Positions 1 to 10,975 of a stretch of DNA of 64,000 nucleotides are shown here, piece after piece. The stretch spans positions 3,344,267 to 3,408,266 of the forward strand of contig CM076660.1 in the NCBI GenBank assembly GCA_038496675.1, read 5' to 3'. The stretch is from Rachycentron canadum (taxonomy: Eukaryota; Chordata; Actinopteri; Carangiformes; Rachycentridae). The first letter of the stretch is position 1, and every line of letters starts with the position of its first letter. The notes under the pieces are model-generated. The model ran no database searches. It was not told the DNA's origin and was given only the letters and a program-made list of their open reading frames with translations. Both the position numbers and the translations under genes were made by a program.

Positions 1-2952
1 ATACACTGTGTATCCCTGTTGATTAGTTTCAGTTTGTGACCTCTGCTCCTCAGTGTTGACTTGTCTGTGTGTGACACTCACATATTGTCATGATGTTCCA
101 GACACAGACTAAACACACTAAACGATACAGTTTTACTTCTGCTGGTTTTCCTTTTCGATCTCACACGTCACAGTATTGTATGGACTGTCAGATGTTGCTG
201 CCAAGTGACATTAAACCTAACACTAGGCACATTTTCAACTGTGTCTGCATCCTTTTTTCTATCTTGCATGAGTCAAAATCTCAAAGATGTCAGGAAACAT
301 CTGAGAAAATTCACGTGTCACATATTACAATGCCCAACCAAACATAGATTTTGCTTTTACTCACCTCTCTCCTGCTCTCACTGCACCTCAACACTTGACA
401 ACTACAAGTAAACACTGTAGCTCAAGTCTTGTGCTGAGGAGACAGCAGTAGACCTGTGTGTGCATACATTACCGAGCCCTCCCCCCCATACCAACCCATT
501 CTGCACTGCCCTGTCAATAGATATGACTCTGAGGCTTATCTCTCAAAGACCACAACAGCCTTCTCTGTCATGTGGGTCACACTGGCTGTTTCTCCTGGCC
601 CCAGCAGGGATGTGACCCTCTACACCCACCGTAAACAACCACAAATTGATGTGGCAGAGATCCGGATGTCCAGTTGGGTTTGATAACCCCCTTTTGCACG
701 GAGGCAGGACACTGGGTGGGTGATGCACTTTTCCGTTTTAATTAAACTCAAGTTTTAGTCACAATGAATCAGGTGATGCTGCTGTTATGCAGATTAACCA
801 GCAGGTTCTTAGCATGGATTGAGATGTCCCTGTGTGATTTGGTTCATGAAGGAGTACACCGCCACACCGCTCCACCCCCCCTCCAGAGAACGCATGCAGA
901 TACTGGATCAAGTCCCGCAGGACCATGAGCAGCCAATTTGGGGCAGCGCTGGCTCTTTTAAATCACAAACAACAGGAAACAGAGAGTTCCTCTTACACTT
1001 CACACGGCAACAGAGGGAAAGTTTAATCTCCTGCACAGGTTTCGAAACTTGCTGCATTGTCAGAAGAGAGAAATTACTTTACCTTAGTACGTGACTCATA
1101 CGTACGAGGCCAAGAGTTATCAGATCAACCTCACAACAAGTGTGTTAAAATAACCCATACACATGCTAAGCTGATAAGGCAGGGGAAAGTGGTTAAAAAA
1201 ATCATTATTGTTAGTCTTATAAGACTGTTGCCATGTTTTTCTGTAAAACTGATAGGACGTGTTCTTGGTTTTTATAGCGAGCTTTTCTCCAACAGCCTTG
1301 GTTTCAGCTTCAGTCCTTCAGCAAATCGTTCAAGGCTGCACATTATAGAAGCAGTTGTGTATGAAAGGAGAAATCCTTTCACAGTGCTGCACAGCATCAG
1401 TTTCCAATGCTTGTTGCATATTCCACAACTTATTTGTCATCACATTTTTTTAAATTTCTTCAGCTATACAAGGTCATGGCATCAGTATATTTTCAAATAA
1501 TGAAGATTTAAGCCGATTTCTTTGAGTTCTCAAATCAGAATTTTTCTCCCTGCTCAGGCGCACAAACGCAAACACAAAGAGATAATCTCTTTTAGCGTGT
1601 TTTGGTCCATTGAGTCTGTTTGCACAAAGAATTTCTCACTGGATGACTGTGAGGCTTTGGTGCAAAATGGCGAGTTCTGGAAAAATCAATGTGAGTCTGA
1701 TTCCAAAACCTGATGATCACTGCTGATATTTGAATTATTTCTCAAATAAAACTGATAAAACTGCATTGCACCTGTGCTGGGAGTGTCCCAGGATGAGGTC
1801 ATGCTTTTTGTTACTCCAGAAATAAGGAAAATACACAACAACCTGAGCCAGGAATGTAAAGTATAACACCTGTAGAGTGTGCTCCACTGTTGCTAATGTG
1901 CAGTTTTATTAACTCATAGCTTTCCTTAATGCAGACTTACGTGCAGGATTATTTTGTTTATACACCCCATGTTTCTCCTTTCAAACTCCCACAGCAGCAG
2001 CAGCAGCAGCAGCATCTTGGGATTATTTGGGACGTTGCATCAGACCCAAACTATAAATTGTTTTTTTTTTTTTTAATTATTCTGGTGCCTCCTGTCTCCA
2101 CCAATGTTGTAGGTGAGCCTGGTGATAACCATGCAGCTGACATTGGATAACCTATCCAGTATTTTTTATTGCTATTTATATTGCTACCCTAATTACTTCG
2201 AAAGCACTTTTTTTTTATCTTGGAAGTGAAATCGTAATTATCCTCCATCACTGATGACTCTTCAAGTGATTGTAAAATCATTAAGCTGATGCTTTGGCAG
2301 ATGTTGGTGTCTAATTGCCTTATTAGCAGGGAGGATGGAGAGAAGCTGTGGTTTGACACTTACACAAACCTGCACTGTGACTGATCCTCAACTGACACCC
2401 TGAAAACAAGTAGGTTGGCAGTTGAGCATCAACACTGATTTGATAAAGTTACAACAGCCAAAGACCTGTTGGATATATTCAACCACGTGTTCAATCAGCT
2501 GTCTCTCGCATGTTGTGCTGCTGTTATCAAGAAAAGCCAAGTGCAAATGCCACCAAGAAGCATTAGAGACAAATTAGAACCAAAGACATGTTCTATCCAG
2601 ATGTTTTGAAAGTCTCCATCTGTCCTTTATTCCTAGTTACATATGTAATCTCTGAGACCTCAGTTTACTTTAATCTAGGTCATGTAACGTGTCTTAAAAT
2701 TATGTCTAAAGGCAAAGGAGTTCATACCCTTTTTGAATGGCCCCACTCACAGATGAGGTTAAAAGCCTTTGTAGTCTCTGCATGATGAGCTGTAAAAATG
2801 GGGTAAGGGCACACAGTTTGGGACAGGTGCTCCTCAAAGCCATTCATAGTGTTGAACATGAGTGAGAAAAAAAAATCTTGAAAGAGAAGTTCATTCCCTT
2901 CCTTACTTTTGTGCCTTTCTGCACCCTGCCTCTTTGAAAATGGCAGCCAATA

Positions 2953-3172
2953 GTAAATGGACTGCACTCACGTAGCACTTTTCAACCTAAATGGAAAAAG
3001 CACTCTCTCATTCATCCATTCACACAAACTGTCCATCTGCATGCAAGGTGCCTGCCTGCCCATCAGGAGCAACCTGTGGGGAGGAGAAGCTGACATTTTG
3101 AAAGGAGGAGCTGGGATCAAACCACCAAACCTGTGACTAATGGACTGCCTCCTAATCGACGGCGGCCCCGGT
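2953..3172 (+). repeat. Degenerate dispersed fish repeat
   Basis: The segment opens with the words AAATGGACTGCACTCACGTA and GCACTTTTCAACC. It continues with CATTCACACAAAC, ATGCAAGGTGCCTGCC and CATCAGGAGCAA, and ends with GGATCAAACCACCAAACCTG and a CGGCGGCCCC tail. This order of words matches a very common interspersed repeat of percomorph fish genomes that I recognise from memory. The exact family name is not asserted. It is diverged and contains no usable reading frame. Confidence 0.6.
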
Positions 3173-4766
3173 CTATCCTGAATTTATCTCTCCTATACTT
3201 GGCTGCACTTTAGAGCAACAAGTAGGAAGCACTTCCTGTGGTTTCAATGCTTATGGTCATGTAGAAGGTGAAAGGCAATGCTGTGGTTCAACTTGTGCTT
3301 TATGTCATCTGGAGTGCGTCCTCTGGGATCTGCACAGCAAAACCAAGATTGATTTCTTATCTGGCTCACAGATGCATGTGCATGTAATTAATTATAAATG
3401 AATGTATATAAAATATGCATTTTAAAATTAGCATCTGTATTTGCAATTGCTGACATTTATCACATAACAAAAGTCAGGATACAACTGGCTGAGAGAGAAA
3501 GGGACAAGAAGTATCTCTTTGCAGTTGGCAACAGTTCCCAGTTTCTGTAGACAAAAGAGCAAACACCCTCATATCACAAATCAAGGACCGCTCTCACAAA
3601 TTAGAAGAGCACGTCTCTCCATCTCTTTTTCTCAGGGAGTGAAATCCCAGTTGCCTGGCGGAGGTCATAGAGCAACATCTGCCAGGCTTGACCTGCCTCC
3701 ACTGCTCTCTACCATCCCCCCCTCCTGCCTGTCCAGTTCTGGATTAGAGAAACCCGCCTCTCCTCTCTGCATGCCGCTCTGCATGGATTAAGTCTTAGAG
3801 AAGCAGCACTGCTGTCACACATTAACCTGCAATCACAAGTCTCTTGTGCGGGGAACACTCACAGTGAACTTCTAGAAAGGGGGTAGTTGGAGTCTCACAC
3901 ACTGTGAGCCGTTTACACTGTTTTTGTGCACTGTGAGAGCAACATGTTACCCAGAGCGAGCTGCAGCCGAGTTGCCAAAACAGAAACTCCTTCACTGTTT
4001 CACTGATTTATCTGATAGATCCTGAGGTTTGTAAAGAAAAATGAAAAAAGGTGCAGGTAGCAGCAGCTTTTAATCAGGCACCACATTTATTCTAGTTGTC
4101 AGCACTGGTGCAGACGTATCATCTGTCTGTGAAGATGTTTGTTTGCTGGCAGTAAAAATGGTTTCACAGAATATACAGATCTTGATCCATCTCTGTGATA
4201 TGTTCTTGCTCTAATAGCTGCTCTGCTTGCCATTAATTCACATTTATTATTCATCTTAAATGTGTCAGATTTAAGGAAGGACATTCAGCAATGGAGCCAC
4301 CCCTCTGTGATGATATCTTTACATCTTTATGGATACAGAGGACAAACAATACGCTCACACAGTTGGAACTTGCCTGTCTTGCCACTATCCTGTACAGTAT
4401 GTGGATGAGCTTACAGATGCAGACAGACTCCTCTGAGCGCAAAACTGCGACTAATGTGAAGCTTCATCAACAAGCGGTGAATGATTCAACTCGGTTAGAG
4501 CGATCGACAGTATAGACTGAGCACCCTGCACACTGGGGATATGAAAAATGCACACATGCACTCCTTGGCAGACACATTGCAATCGTTTGCTTCAATAAAA
4601 TCACACATATCATCTTTTCAGTGGAAGAAGGAGAGAAGAGAGGGAGGAGAAGGAGGGAGGGGGAGCTGTATCCTTTGCAGCAGCAACAGTTGGCTGTCTG
4701 TCGACTGAGAGGCAAAGAGTTAGCTGCAGCACAGAGACACATGGGGGACACACAACATGTACGCAC

Positions 4767-4844
4767 ATACACACACACACAGAGACACACACACACACAG
4801 ACAGACACATACACACACAGAAACAAACACACACACACACACAC
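4767..4844. repeat. Interrupted (CA)n microsatellite
   Basis: Runs of CA broken by AGAGACA, AGACAGACA and AACAAA units. It lies about 250 bases inside the presumed DOC2B intron, 3' of exon 1 on the coding strand. It explains the low-complexity Cys/Val reading frames here. Confidence 0.9.
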
Positions 4845-5093
4845 TAGGCAATTGGAAATAGAGAGAGATGGACGGGGGGAGCCGAGAGAAGAAAAGGTGA
4901 CAGATAAAGCCACAAAGCCACACGGCTGGAGGGATGCCTGGCAACCGGTGGCAAAAATGGAGATGCAGTAATAAGAGAAAGGGAGAGGGAGAGGAAGAAC
5001 TAAAAGGGATAGACACACTCTTGTGGACATGTTGGAAAACACTATGGTAAACAGTAGGCTGGAGATAAGAAAAAAGGGGAGACCATCACTCAC

Positions 5094-5424
5094 TTGAGTC
5101 ATCTGAGTCGTATCCCTCCACATCAGGCTCCTCATCCCTCCTGGCGGCCTGTAAGGAGGCGGAGGCTCCGGCACAAGCTCGGTCTGGGTTGTCCTCATTG
5201 GGGCGGTCACTTTCGGCAGTGGCGGCGGCCGAGGAGGTGGAGAGGGCAGAGCGCAGGGACCCGGCGTGGCCCACTTGGTGGGGCACAGCAGGCGGGAGGC
5301 CCCGTGGGTAACGGGGGAAGTAGTCGGAGATCTGCTTGATGGGCTGGATGGGGCCAGGGCACACATCAATGGCCATGTGCTCCTGGATGCTGATGGTGGG
5401 TTTCTCGCCTTTGCGTTGTGTCAT
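5094..5424 (-). CDS. doc2b: DOC2-family (DOC2B-like) first coding exon, partial gene
   Basis: This exon encodes the N-terminus of a double-C2-domain protein, a high-affinity Ca2+ sensor that promotes synaptic and hormone vesicle release at the plasma membrane. The exon gives 110 codons plus one base. It starts MTQRKGEKPTISIQEHMAID and continues through CPGPIQPIKQISDYFPR, the conserved N-terminal segment that includes the Munc13-interacting region in DOC2A/B. The following PRGLPP favours DOC2B over DOC2A. A low-complexity Ser/Ala/acidic linker then ends in GYDSDDS. The donor GTGAGT leaves one base A, which would complete a Thr codon as in the family's DSDD-x-TALG junction. The start ATG at 5422-5424 is the family start; the open frame runs 30 codons further upstream, but those codons are not family-like. 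The two C2 domains lie outside the window to the left. The a/b paralogue cannot be settled from this exon alone. Confidence 0.92.
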
Positions 5425-5792
5425 GCATGCGGTCCAGCCCGGAGCCAACTCCCAAAACCAAAAAACTGAGAAAAGAAAAAAAAAAAAAGAAGAAGAAGAT
5501 AAACAGACCCACACCCCTTGTACTTCTCCTCCTCTTGCTTCTCTGGAAGAGATGGGTGTTGTCCTGGGTGGGTGTTGGGTCCAGGTGATCTGTGGATGTC
5601 ACCACACTGGTCTACATGGAGATGTGGAGGCTGCTGCTGCTGCGTCTTCCAGTGCTGTCCTCAGACCCAGACCATGCTGTCTGACAGCCTCACACACACT
5701 ACTACCTACCCTCCTGCTCTCTCCTCTTCCTATACCCCCACACTCTGCCCACGTCTGTGCTGCCTATCTGAGAGAGAGAGAGCAGAGAGAGT

Positions 5793-5829
<37 letters not shown>

Positions 5830-5905
5830 GAGTGTGAGGGAGAGGGAAGGGATTAGAGAGGACGAGGGGGGGAGGGATCAGCTGATGTCACTGCCTAGCA
5901 ACCGA
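5425..5905 (-). promoter_or_regulatory. DOC2B 5' leader and likely promoter-side region
   Basis: Directly upstream of the DOC2B start on the minus strand there is a long pyrimidine tract ending in TTTTCTCAG, with the AG at 5466-5467. It looks like a splice acceptor, so the leader may be split, with a non-coding exon further right. A GT/AG microsatellite lies at about 5770-5826. Near 5893-5901 the word GCCTAGCAAC resembles an RFX X-box half site. No TATA box or start site could be fixed. Confidence 0.35.
5794..5826. repeat. (GT)n microsatellite
   Basis: Uninterrupted GT dinucleotides following an AGAGAG tract, about 370 bases upstream of the DOC2B start codon on that gene's strand. Confidence 0.9.
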
Positions 5906-6015
5906 GTGGTAAACAGGAACCGTCGGCTGAGGTGCTTAATTATGATATTAACCCCATCCATCTGTCAGTGGGAGGGAAGATCCAGTGCAGTGCCAGACTC
6001 ATGCACGTGCAAATG

Positions 6016-6026
6016 TGTATATGTGT

Positions 6027-6064
<38 letters not shown>
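6016..6064. repeat. (GT)n microsatellite
   Basis: GT repeats with a few TATGT interruptions at the left end. It is the second GT array within 250 bases upstream of DOC2B exon 1. Confidence 0.9.
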
Positions 6065-6066
<2 letters not shown>

Positions 6067-7504
6067 ACCTCTGGTATGATAACCTGGACAATGAGCCATG
6101 AACTGATTCTTTGTGTTTGCGATTCATTTATAGAATGTGTTTGTCCTAAGAAACAAGTTTCTAGAAAAGAGAGAAGGTGCAGAGGGGGCCGCCCCAGGAA
6201 AAATCTCCCCTAAGGCCCCAAAATGACTAACGCCGCCCCTGCCCCCTGCCACTTTTCTCAGTCAATCACTCCCTGATTTTTTTCTCTCCCTGTGGACATT
6301 AAGACACATACTTACATTAATTCTTTCGCTCATGCACCCTTGTCTCTGTTGAAATGCGCAGACCAATTTGCGATTCCTGTTGTTATCGCACGTTTCCTAA
6401 TTGCTTGCCGTCTGTTGCAATTTAATAGATTGCAGTGGAAATGTGCGACACTCTTCACTTTCACACTAAATTAATAAACATAATCTTTTCACATTTCACC
6501 ATCCGGGCTGCATAAGGTGGGAACTTTGTGTAAAATTACACCTCTCTTCTCATTGTGCTATCCCACAGGAGAAGAAAACAATGAGTTTAGTGAAAAAACT
6601 TTAGAGGATTTCTGGATAAAGATGCCCCCCAGAGTCTGACAAATATACAAACAGTTGCATATGCAGCTTTAAATCCAGACTCATGATGAAATTAATTCAC
6701 ATTCACAATATGTCAAAGTAATTTTTTTCTCCCCGTTCAACAAGTTCAATACTTTTCAAGCAATTCACGTTGCATAACAAAGCGACTCACAGCCTCTCAG
6801 GAGAGACTGTGCATGTAGATTTTCTGAGAATCCCATTCACTCATTCACAAACTGAACAAACAACGCCTGCAGTGAACAGATGATGCAGCTCCCTCTTGTG
6901 TCTGTTGTTAGCAACAAGTTACAGCTTTGTGAAGATTGAAATTCACAGGCTGTGCCCCCAGCAGGTGGGTAGATTACTTTCATAAGATAATTTGACACCA
7001 GATGAAGACTTGTGATGAAGTTTGAGATTCTGCAGGTGGTGGGTCTCTTTTCAGCTGTGCTCTGTTCACTACCTGTGCTACCTGCCTGTGTCTTCTTCTA
7101 TTTATCCTAAGCAAAACAGAAACACAAAAGACATGCCTTATGTGTTACGCACCAGCCGAGGATGCTTGACATTGCTGCTTTGGAGGGTATTTCACCACCA
7201 GAAAACCTTTCTCTTCTGGTGCCTCTCTGAACAGGTGTCCTCAATTATGTCCTGTGGCGTCCCCGTAGGACACATGCCGAGGATTTCCTGCCTGTCATCC
7301 TAAGTGAAGAAGTCATTCTCATAAACATCAGGTCCAGTGGATCGGTTTATTTTGATCTGACAAATCATTCAAATCCAACAAGGTTATAAGACTGGAAATT
7401 ATTTTGGGGGAGAGAAAATGGCAGATATTCCTTGGTGGTTTATTGTGACTATCAAACAGTCGACAGAGCCTTTTTCCACTTTCTTAAAATTTCATCATGG
7501 AGAG

Positions 7505-7538
<34 letters not shown>

Positions 7539-7561
7539 GAATATGAAGATTAAAGGCTTGT

Positions 7562-7601
<40 letters not shown>

Positions 7602-9120
7602 TCACGCATACACAATTGGGGCTTTAGAGAGATGCAGTAAAACCACAATTGCTTGGTAATAATGGAGTGAGAGATAGCACTGTGGGACTCTGGGGTATTT
7701 AAAGTAGCCCTCTCTTACTCCCCAGCCACACTGAGGCAATTATCTCAAATAAGCAGCGAGGCAACACTAAACACAAGTAGAGCAGCAGGTAGACCTTTCT
7801 ATGAGAACAGAAAAACTAAAAAATCCATAACGAACAGCATCAGCTTCAGTTGCAAATGGCAACAACTTGTTTCCAGAAAAGACTCTTTCCAGTGCTGGAG
7901 AATTCAAATACTCCTCTACTGTTACATCCTTAAAGAATAGTTTGCAGATTAATAAAATGCAGATTTGATGCTGAGCTTCCAGATGAATTTATATATTGTT
8001 CAACCCTGTCTAAAGGTGCGTTCATACCTGTCCCGTCTTACTGTAGTTTCCTCCCGGCTGAGTGACACCCAGCCCTGCACCTGATCTCTCAGTGACAGCT
8101 GAAGGTGTGAGAAGTTCAAGCACAGTCTACTGTCGCATCTCTGCTCACCAGTACGACTGTGACAATGTGTGAACTATAACAATGAAGCAGTTACGCTTAA
8201 TCTTGAGTCCTGTGGTGTATTTAAATCATTGTCTGCCATGCCCTCCTTCACTTCCTGTTACATCGCTTTGAAAAGTCACTGTACTCAGCCTGCTCGGCAC
8301 TAAACGCACACAGTTGGCGACAAGCTGGTGAACATAGACGTGGAGTTGTCATGTGGCCTCACGGCTCCAAAATGGAGATAATGTTGCTCCAAATCTGCTG
8401 TTTGTCTAAATCAGGCAAGTTGAACGACATGTCAATATAAAAAGTGATCACACACACGTACAGAGGCGAATGGGTTAATAAAGATCATACCGAATACTGT
8501 TGGTTCCTATATGAACAGGAGAGAAAGTAAAATGTTGAAGCCTGAGTTGTCTCTTAAATATTAAGCTCACAGCGATTTATTTATTATAGTTCATTTATTA
8601 CGCCCCAAATGTGTGTAACCTTGTTCGTTTCCTGCTTGCACGTCACTTCTGCCTGTTTCTACAACAGATCTCAGTAATTCAACGAGAAGACACCAGGTAT
8701 TCTGGTATTGTATGTGCACTCTGCCCGGTCATTGACAGTTCTGTCATGGAGGCTCAGGACCAGTCTCTCCCAAAATTAAGTTCATGTTCTTGGGAGTTCA
8801 ATAGAAAACACATCAAATATGAATCCAAGGCTCGCTAAATATGCCTCACCGGGCAGATGATTTCCCTTCTGAAGCTGAGTTTATGGAATAGTTTGTAGAC
8901 CGTGGTAACCAAGTTTTCTGTGGGTAATGATGCACACCAGACAATTTCATTTTGGATACTGATGGTATGTCATCACCTCACTGCAACTGTAGCAGCTGAA
9001 TGACAGAAAAGAAGTCTGTGTACCCATGTAGGAAATAATGAGGTGTCGAAAGTTATGTACAGGGGCAGATATCCATGTTTCATTGTGCTTGTTGGTTCAT
9101 TTTACTTATTGTATTTCCAA
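6065..9120. other. Gene-free spacer
   Basis: No exon, RNA gene or recognisable transposon was seen. It contains a run of about 29 T at 7508-7536 followed by a (GT)n array at about 7561-7599. The remainder is ordinary AT-rich sequence with frequent stops in all frames. Confidence 0.6.
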
Positions 9121-9367
9121 CTGTGGCAGCAACCCACTGCTCGCTAATGTCATTTGCGAATACAGAAGCATCTGTGTATTTATGAGGAACATTTGTTAGG
9201 ATTAGATCAATGAGACCTGACTTTTCAGGACACTTGAGATTGGGCCTAGTGGGACTGTGTGAAATAATAATGTCTTATTGTTCTAATTCTAACACATGTT
9301 CCTCATAAACACACAGCTGCTTCTGTAATCGCAAATGACACCAGTGACCAGTGTGTTGATGCCACAG
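9121..9367. repeat. Long inverted repeat, probable MITE or foldback element
   Basis: The left arm (9121-9205) and right arm (9284-9367) are near-perfect reverse complements over about 85 bases. Both contain, in opposite orientation, the words TGTCATTTGCGA, TACAGAAGCA and TTTATGAGGAACAT. The loop is about 78 bases. Such a structure fits a small non-autonomous DNA transposon with long terminal inverted repeats. No protein frame of note is present. Weak similarity continues outward, so the true element may extend to about 9080-9420. Confidence 0.75.
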
Positions 9368-9654
9368 ATATAAACACAAAAAACTCCCAAAATCCATTAT
9401 AACTGGGAGTGACATGAAGCATTTTATAGAACAAGGGTTTGTTCATGACCTGTTTTGCTTTTATTGGAAGATAATTAATGTATATTAAGTCTCTATATAA
9501 GGCCAATCAATCTTTTTGATTATTTAACCATTACTCATGAGAAACCACCGATTGTCTGACAGTCATGATATTGAAAGTCACAGAGATGAACAAAGACCTA
9601 AAACCTTTTGTACCGTAATATTAGCAGGTCCTGTTCAGTTTTTAGAGTCTCTTT

Positions 9655-10975
9655 CTGAAGCTGGCAGTTGATTTTATTGCACTACCTTTGACACATCTTT
9701 TTAATCTCACTCTCTGGACACTAACTCAATTCCTCTTATATGGAAATCTGCCTTTGTTCTTTCCCTGTTTCAAGGGGGTGACCCTACAGTATTAAATAAT
9801 TATAGGCCCATCTCCAAATTGTCTGTGCTGGTTAAGCTTCTGTAATCCCTTGTGATTGAACAACGGAAAGAGTTCTTATCTCTACAATATCTTATCTGAC
9901 TTTTAATAAGGTTTTAGGAAAAACCACAGCATGCTACAGCGACCTTAAAACAGTAGATTATTTTATTCAGTCTTTACACCACATCATGGTACTGATTTAT
10001 GGATTGTAAATCTACGAGGCAGATCTCAGTGTGTTCAGGCTCCTTAGTTTAAGGGCGTACCCCAGGGATCAGTCCTGGGATTCATTATACAAACACAACA
10101 CAAATATACACTTATACACTTTTATGCAGATGATATTGTGATTTATCTATCTGTTCTGCATCTACACCAATCTAGGCTCTGTGTCTGCTACAACTAACTT
10201 TTAAAACTGCACTGTGAACCTTAGGCAATTTTCAACTTATTTAAAATGCTGACAATCTAAAACTCCATTCGACTTCATATTCAACAATTGCTGAAAAAAA
10301 CTTTTTAAAAGTTTGAATTGCGTTCTTACTTCAGAATGAAGTCCTGCTTTTCTTTCTCGGCCAAAAGGAGACTTGTTGCTGCCACCTTCATGCCTGTGCT
10401 GGACTGTGGTGATGTTTTATACATGCATGCATCTTCATAATGCTCAGATACACTAGAAACTGTCTATCATGGAGCACTGAGGTTTATTACAAATTTAAAG
10501 CCTTACTCACATTGATGGATGTGTGCTCAGGCTGAATGATCTGCCCTGCCCACCTGTAGACTGAGCCACCAGCATATACTTATTTATAAGACCAGTCTTG
10601 GGGCTGTTCCCATCTATATTCCTCAAAAAAGGTATGGCGAGTTATTGTCTTCACTCTCAGGGCTTATTCCTACTGTCTGTCCCTAAAGGCTGTACTGAAT
10701 TAAAAAAGAGTGTTTAAGTATTCTGCTCCCTCCACTTGGAATAAGTTGGAGAACTACCTGAATCCCAGGGATCTGGTCCCACTAGATGTATTTAAAAACT
10801 TGCAGTCAGACTGTAGATGTTCTCTACAGATGTCAGATTAATATTGCTCCTGTTTGATCCCAGTTGTCGATGACTTGAATATTTAATGACTCATTTTTTA
10901 ATATTTCATATTTCTGTAATGAATTCTTTCTTTTCTTTGTAAATTGCAACCCTGTTAAATAAAGGGTAAAAATGA
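9655..10975 (+). mobile_element. Decayed L2-like LINE (reverse transcriptase part)
   Basis: Broken frames on the plus strand give typical non-LTR reverse transcriptase pieces. A segment near 9780-9845 reads NNYRPISKLSVL. GVPQGSVLG is at 10054-10080, and YADD, the catalytic motif, is at 10123-10134 in the same frame. A downstream piece near 10360-10500 reads ATFMPVLDCGDVLY and ALRFITNLKPYSH, typical of the C-terminal part of fish L2-type elements. A WNKLENYL-like piece follows near 10735. It ends near a TTAAATAAAGGG tail at about 10954. Stops, frameshifts and a short deletion between PQG and YADD show it is dead. It carries no endonuclease domain, so it is a 5'-truncated copy. Confidence 0.85.

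Larger units (their letters stand above)
1..5093 (-). other. Presumed DOC2B first coding intron (no exon seen)
   Basis: No coding exon was recognised here on either strand. Because the DOC2-type exon at 5094-5424 ends at a consensus donor (GTGAGT read on the minus strand) and the gene runs leftward, this stretch is inferred to be the start of the intron leading to the C2A exons. It holds a degenerate dispersed repeat near 2953-3172 and an impure CA microsatellite at 4767-4844. Short open frames here show no family resemblance. Confidence 0.6.

Noticed and set aside
456..728. Overlapping open frames on both strands near the left edge
   Set aside because: I checked them for DOC2 C2A-domain sequence; neither frame matches, and there are no clear splice borders.
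4467..5369. 300-codon open frame on the minus strand overlapping DOC2B exon 1
   Set aside because: It is out of frame with the recognised DOC2B exon and largely made of translated CA microsatellite (Cys/Val repeats).
5336..5856. Plus-strand open frames opposite DOC2B exon 1
   Set aside because: Antisense shadows of the coding exon running into GT repeats; no family resemblance.
7508..7599. Poly-T plus GT array as a possible retroposon tail
   Set aside because: No retroposon body or target-site duplication was visible next to it.
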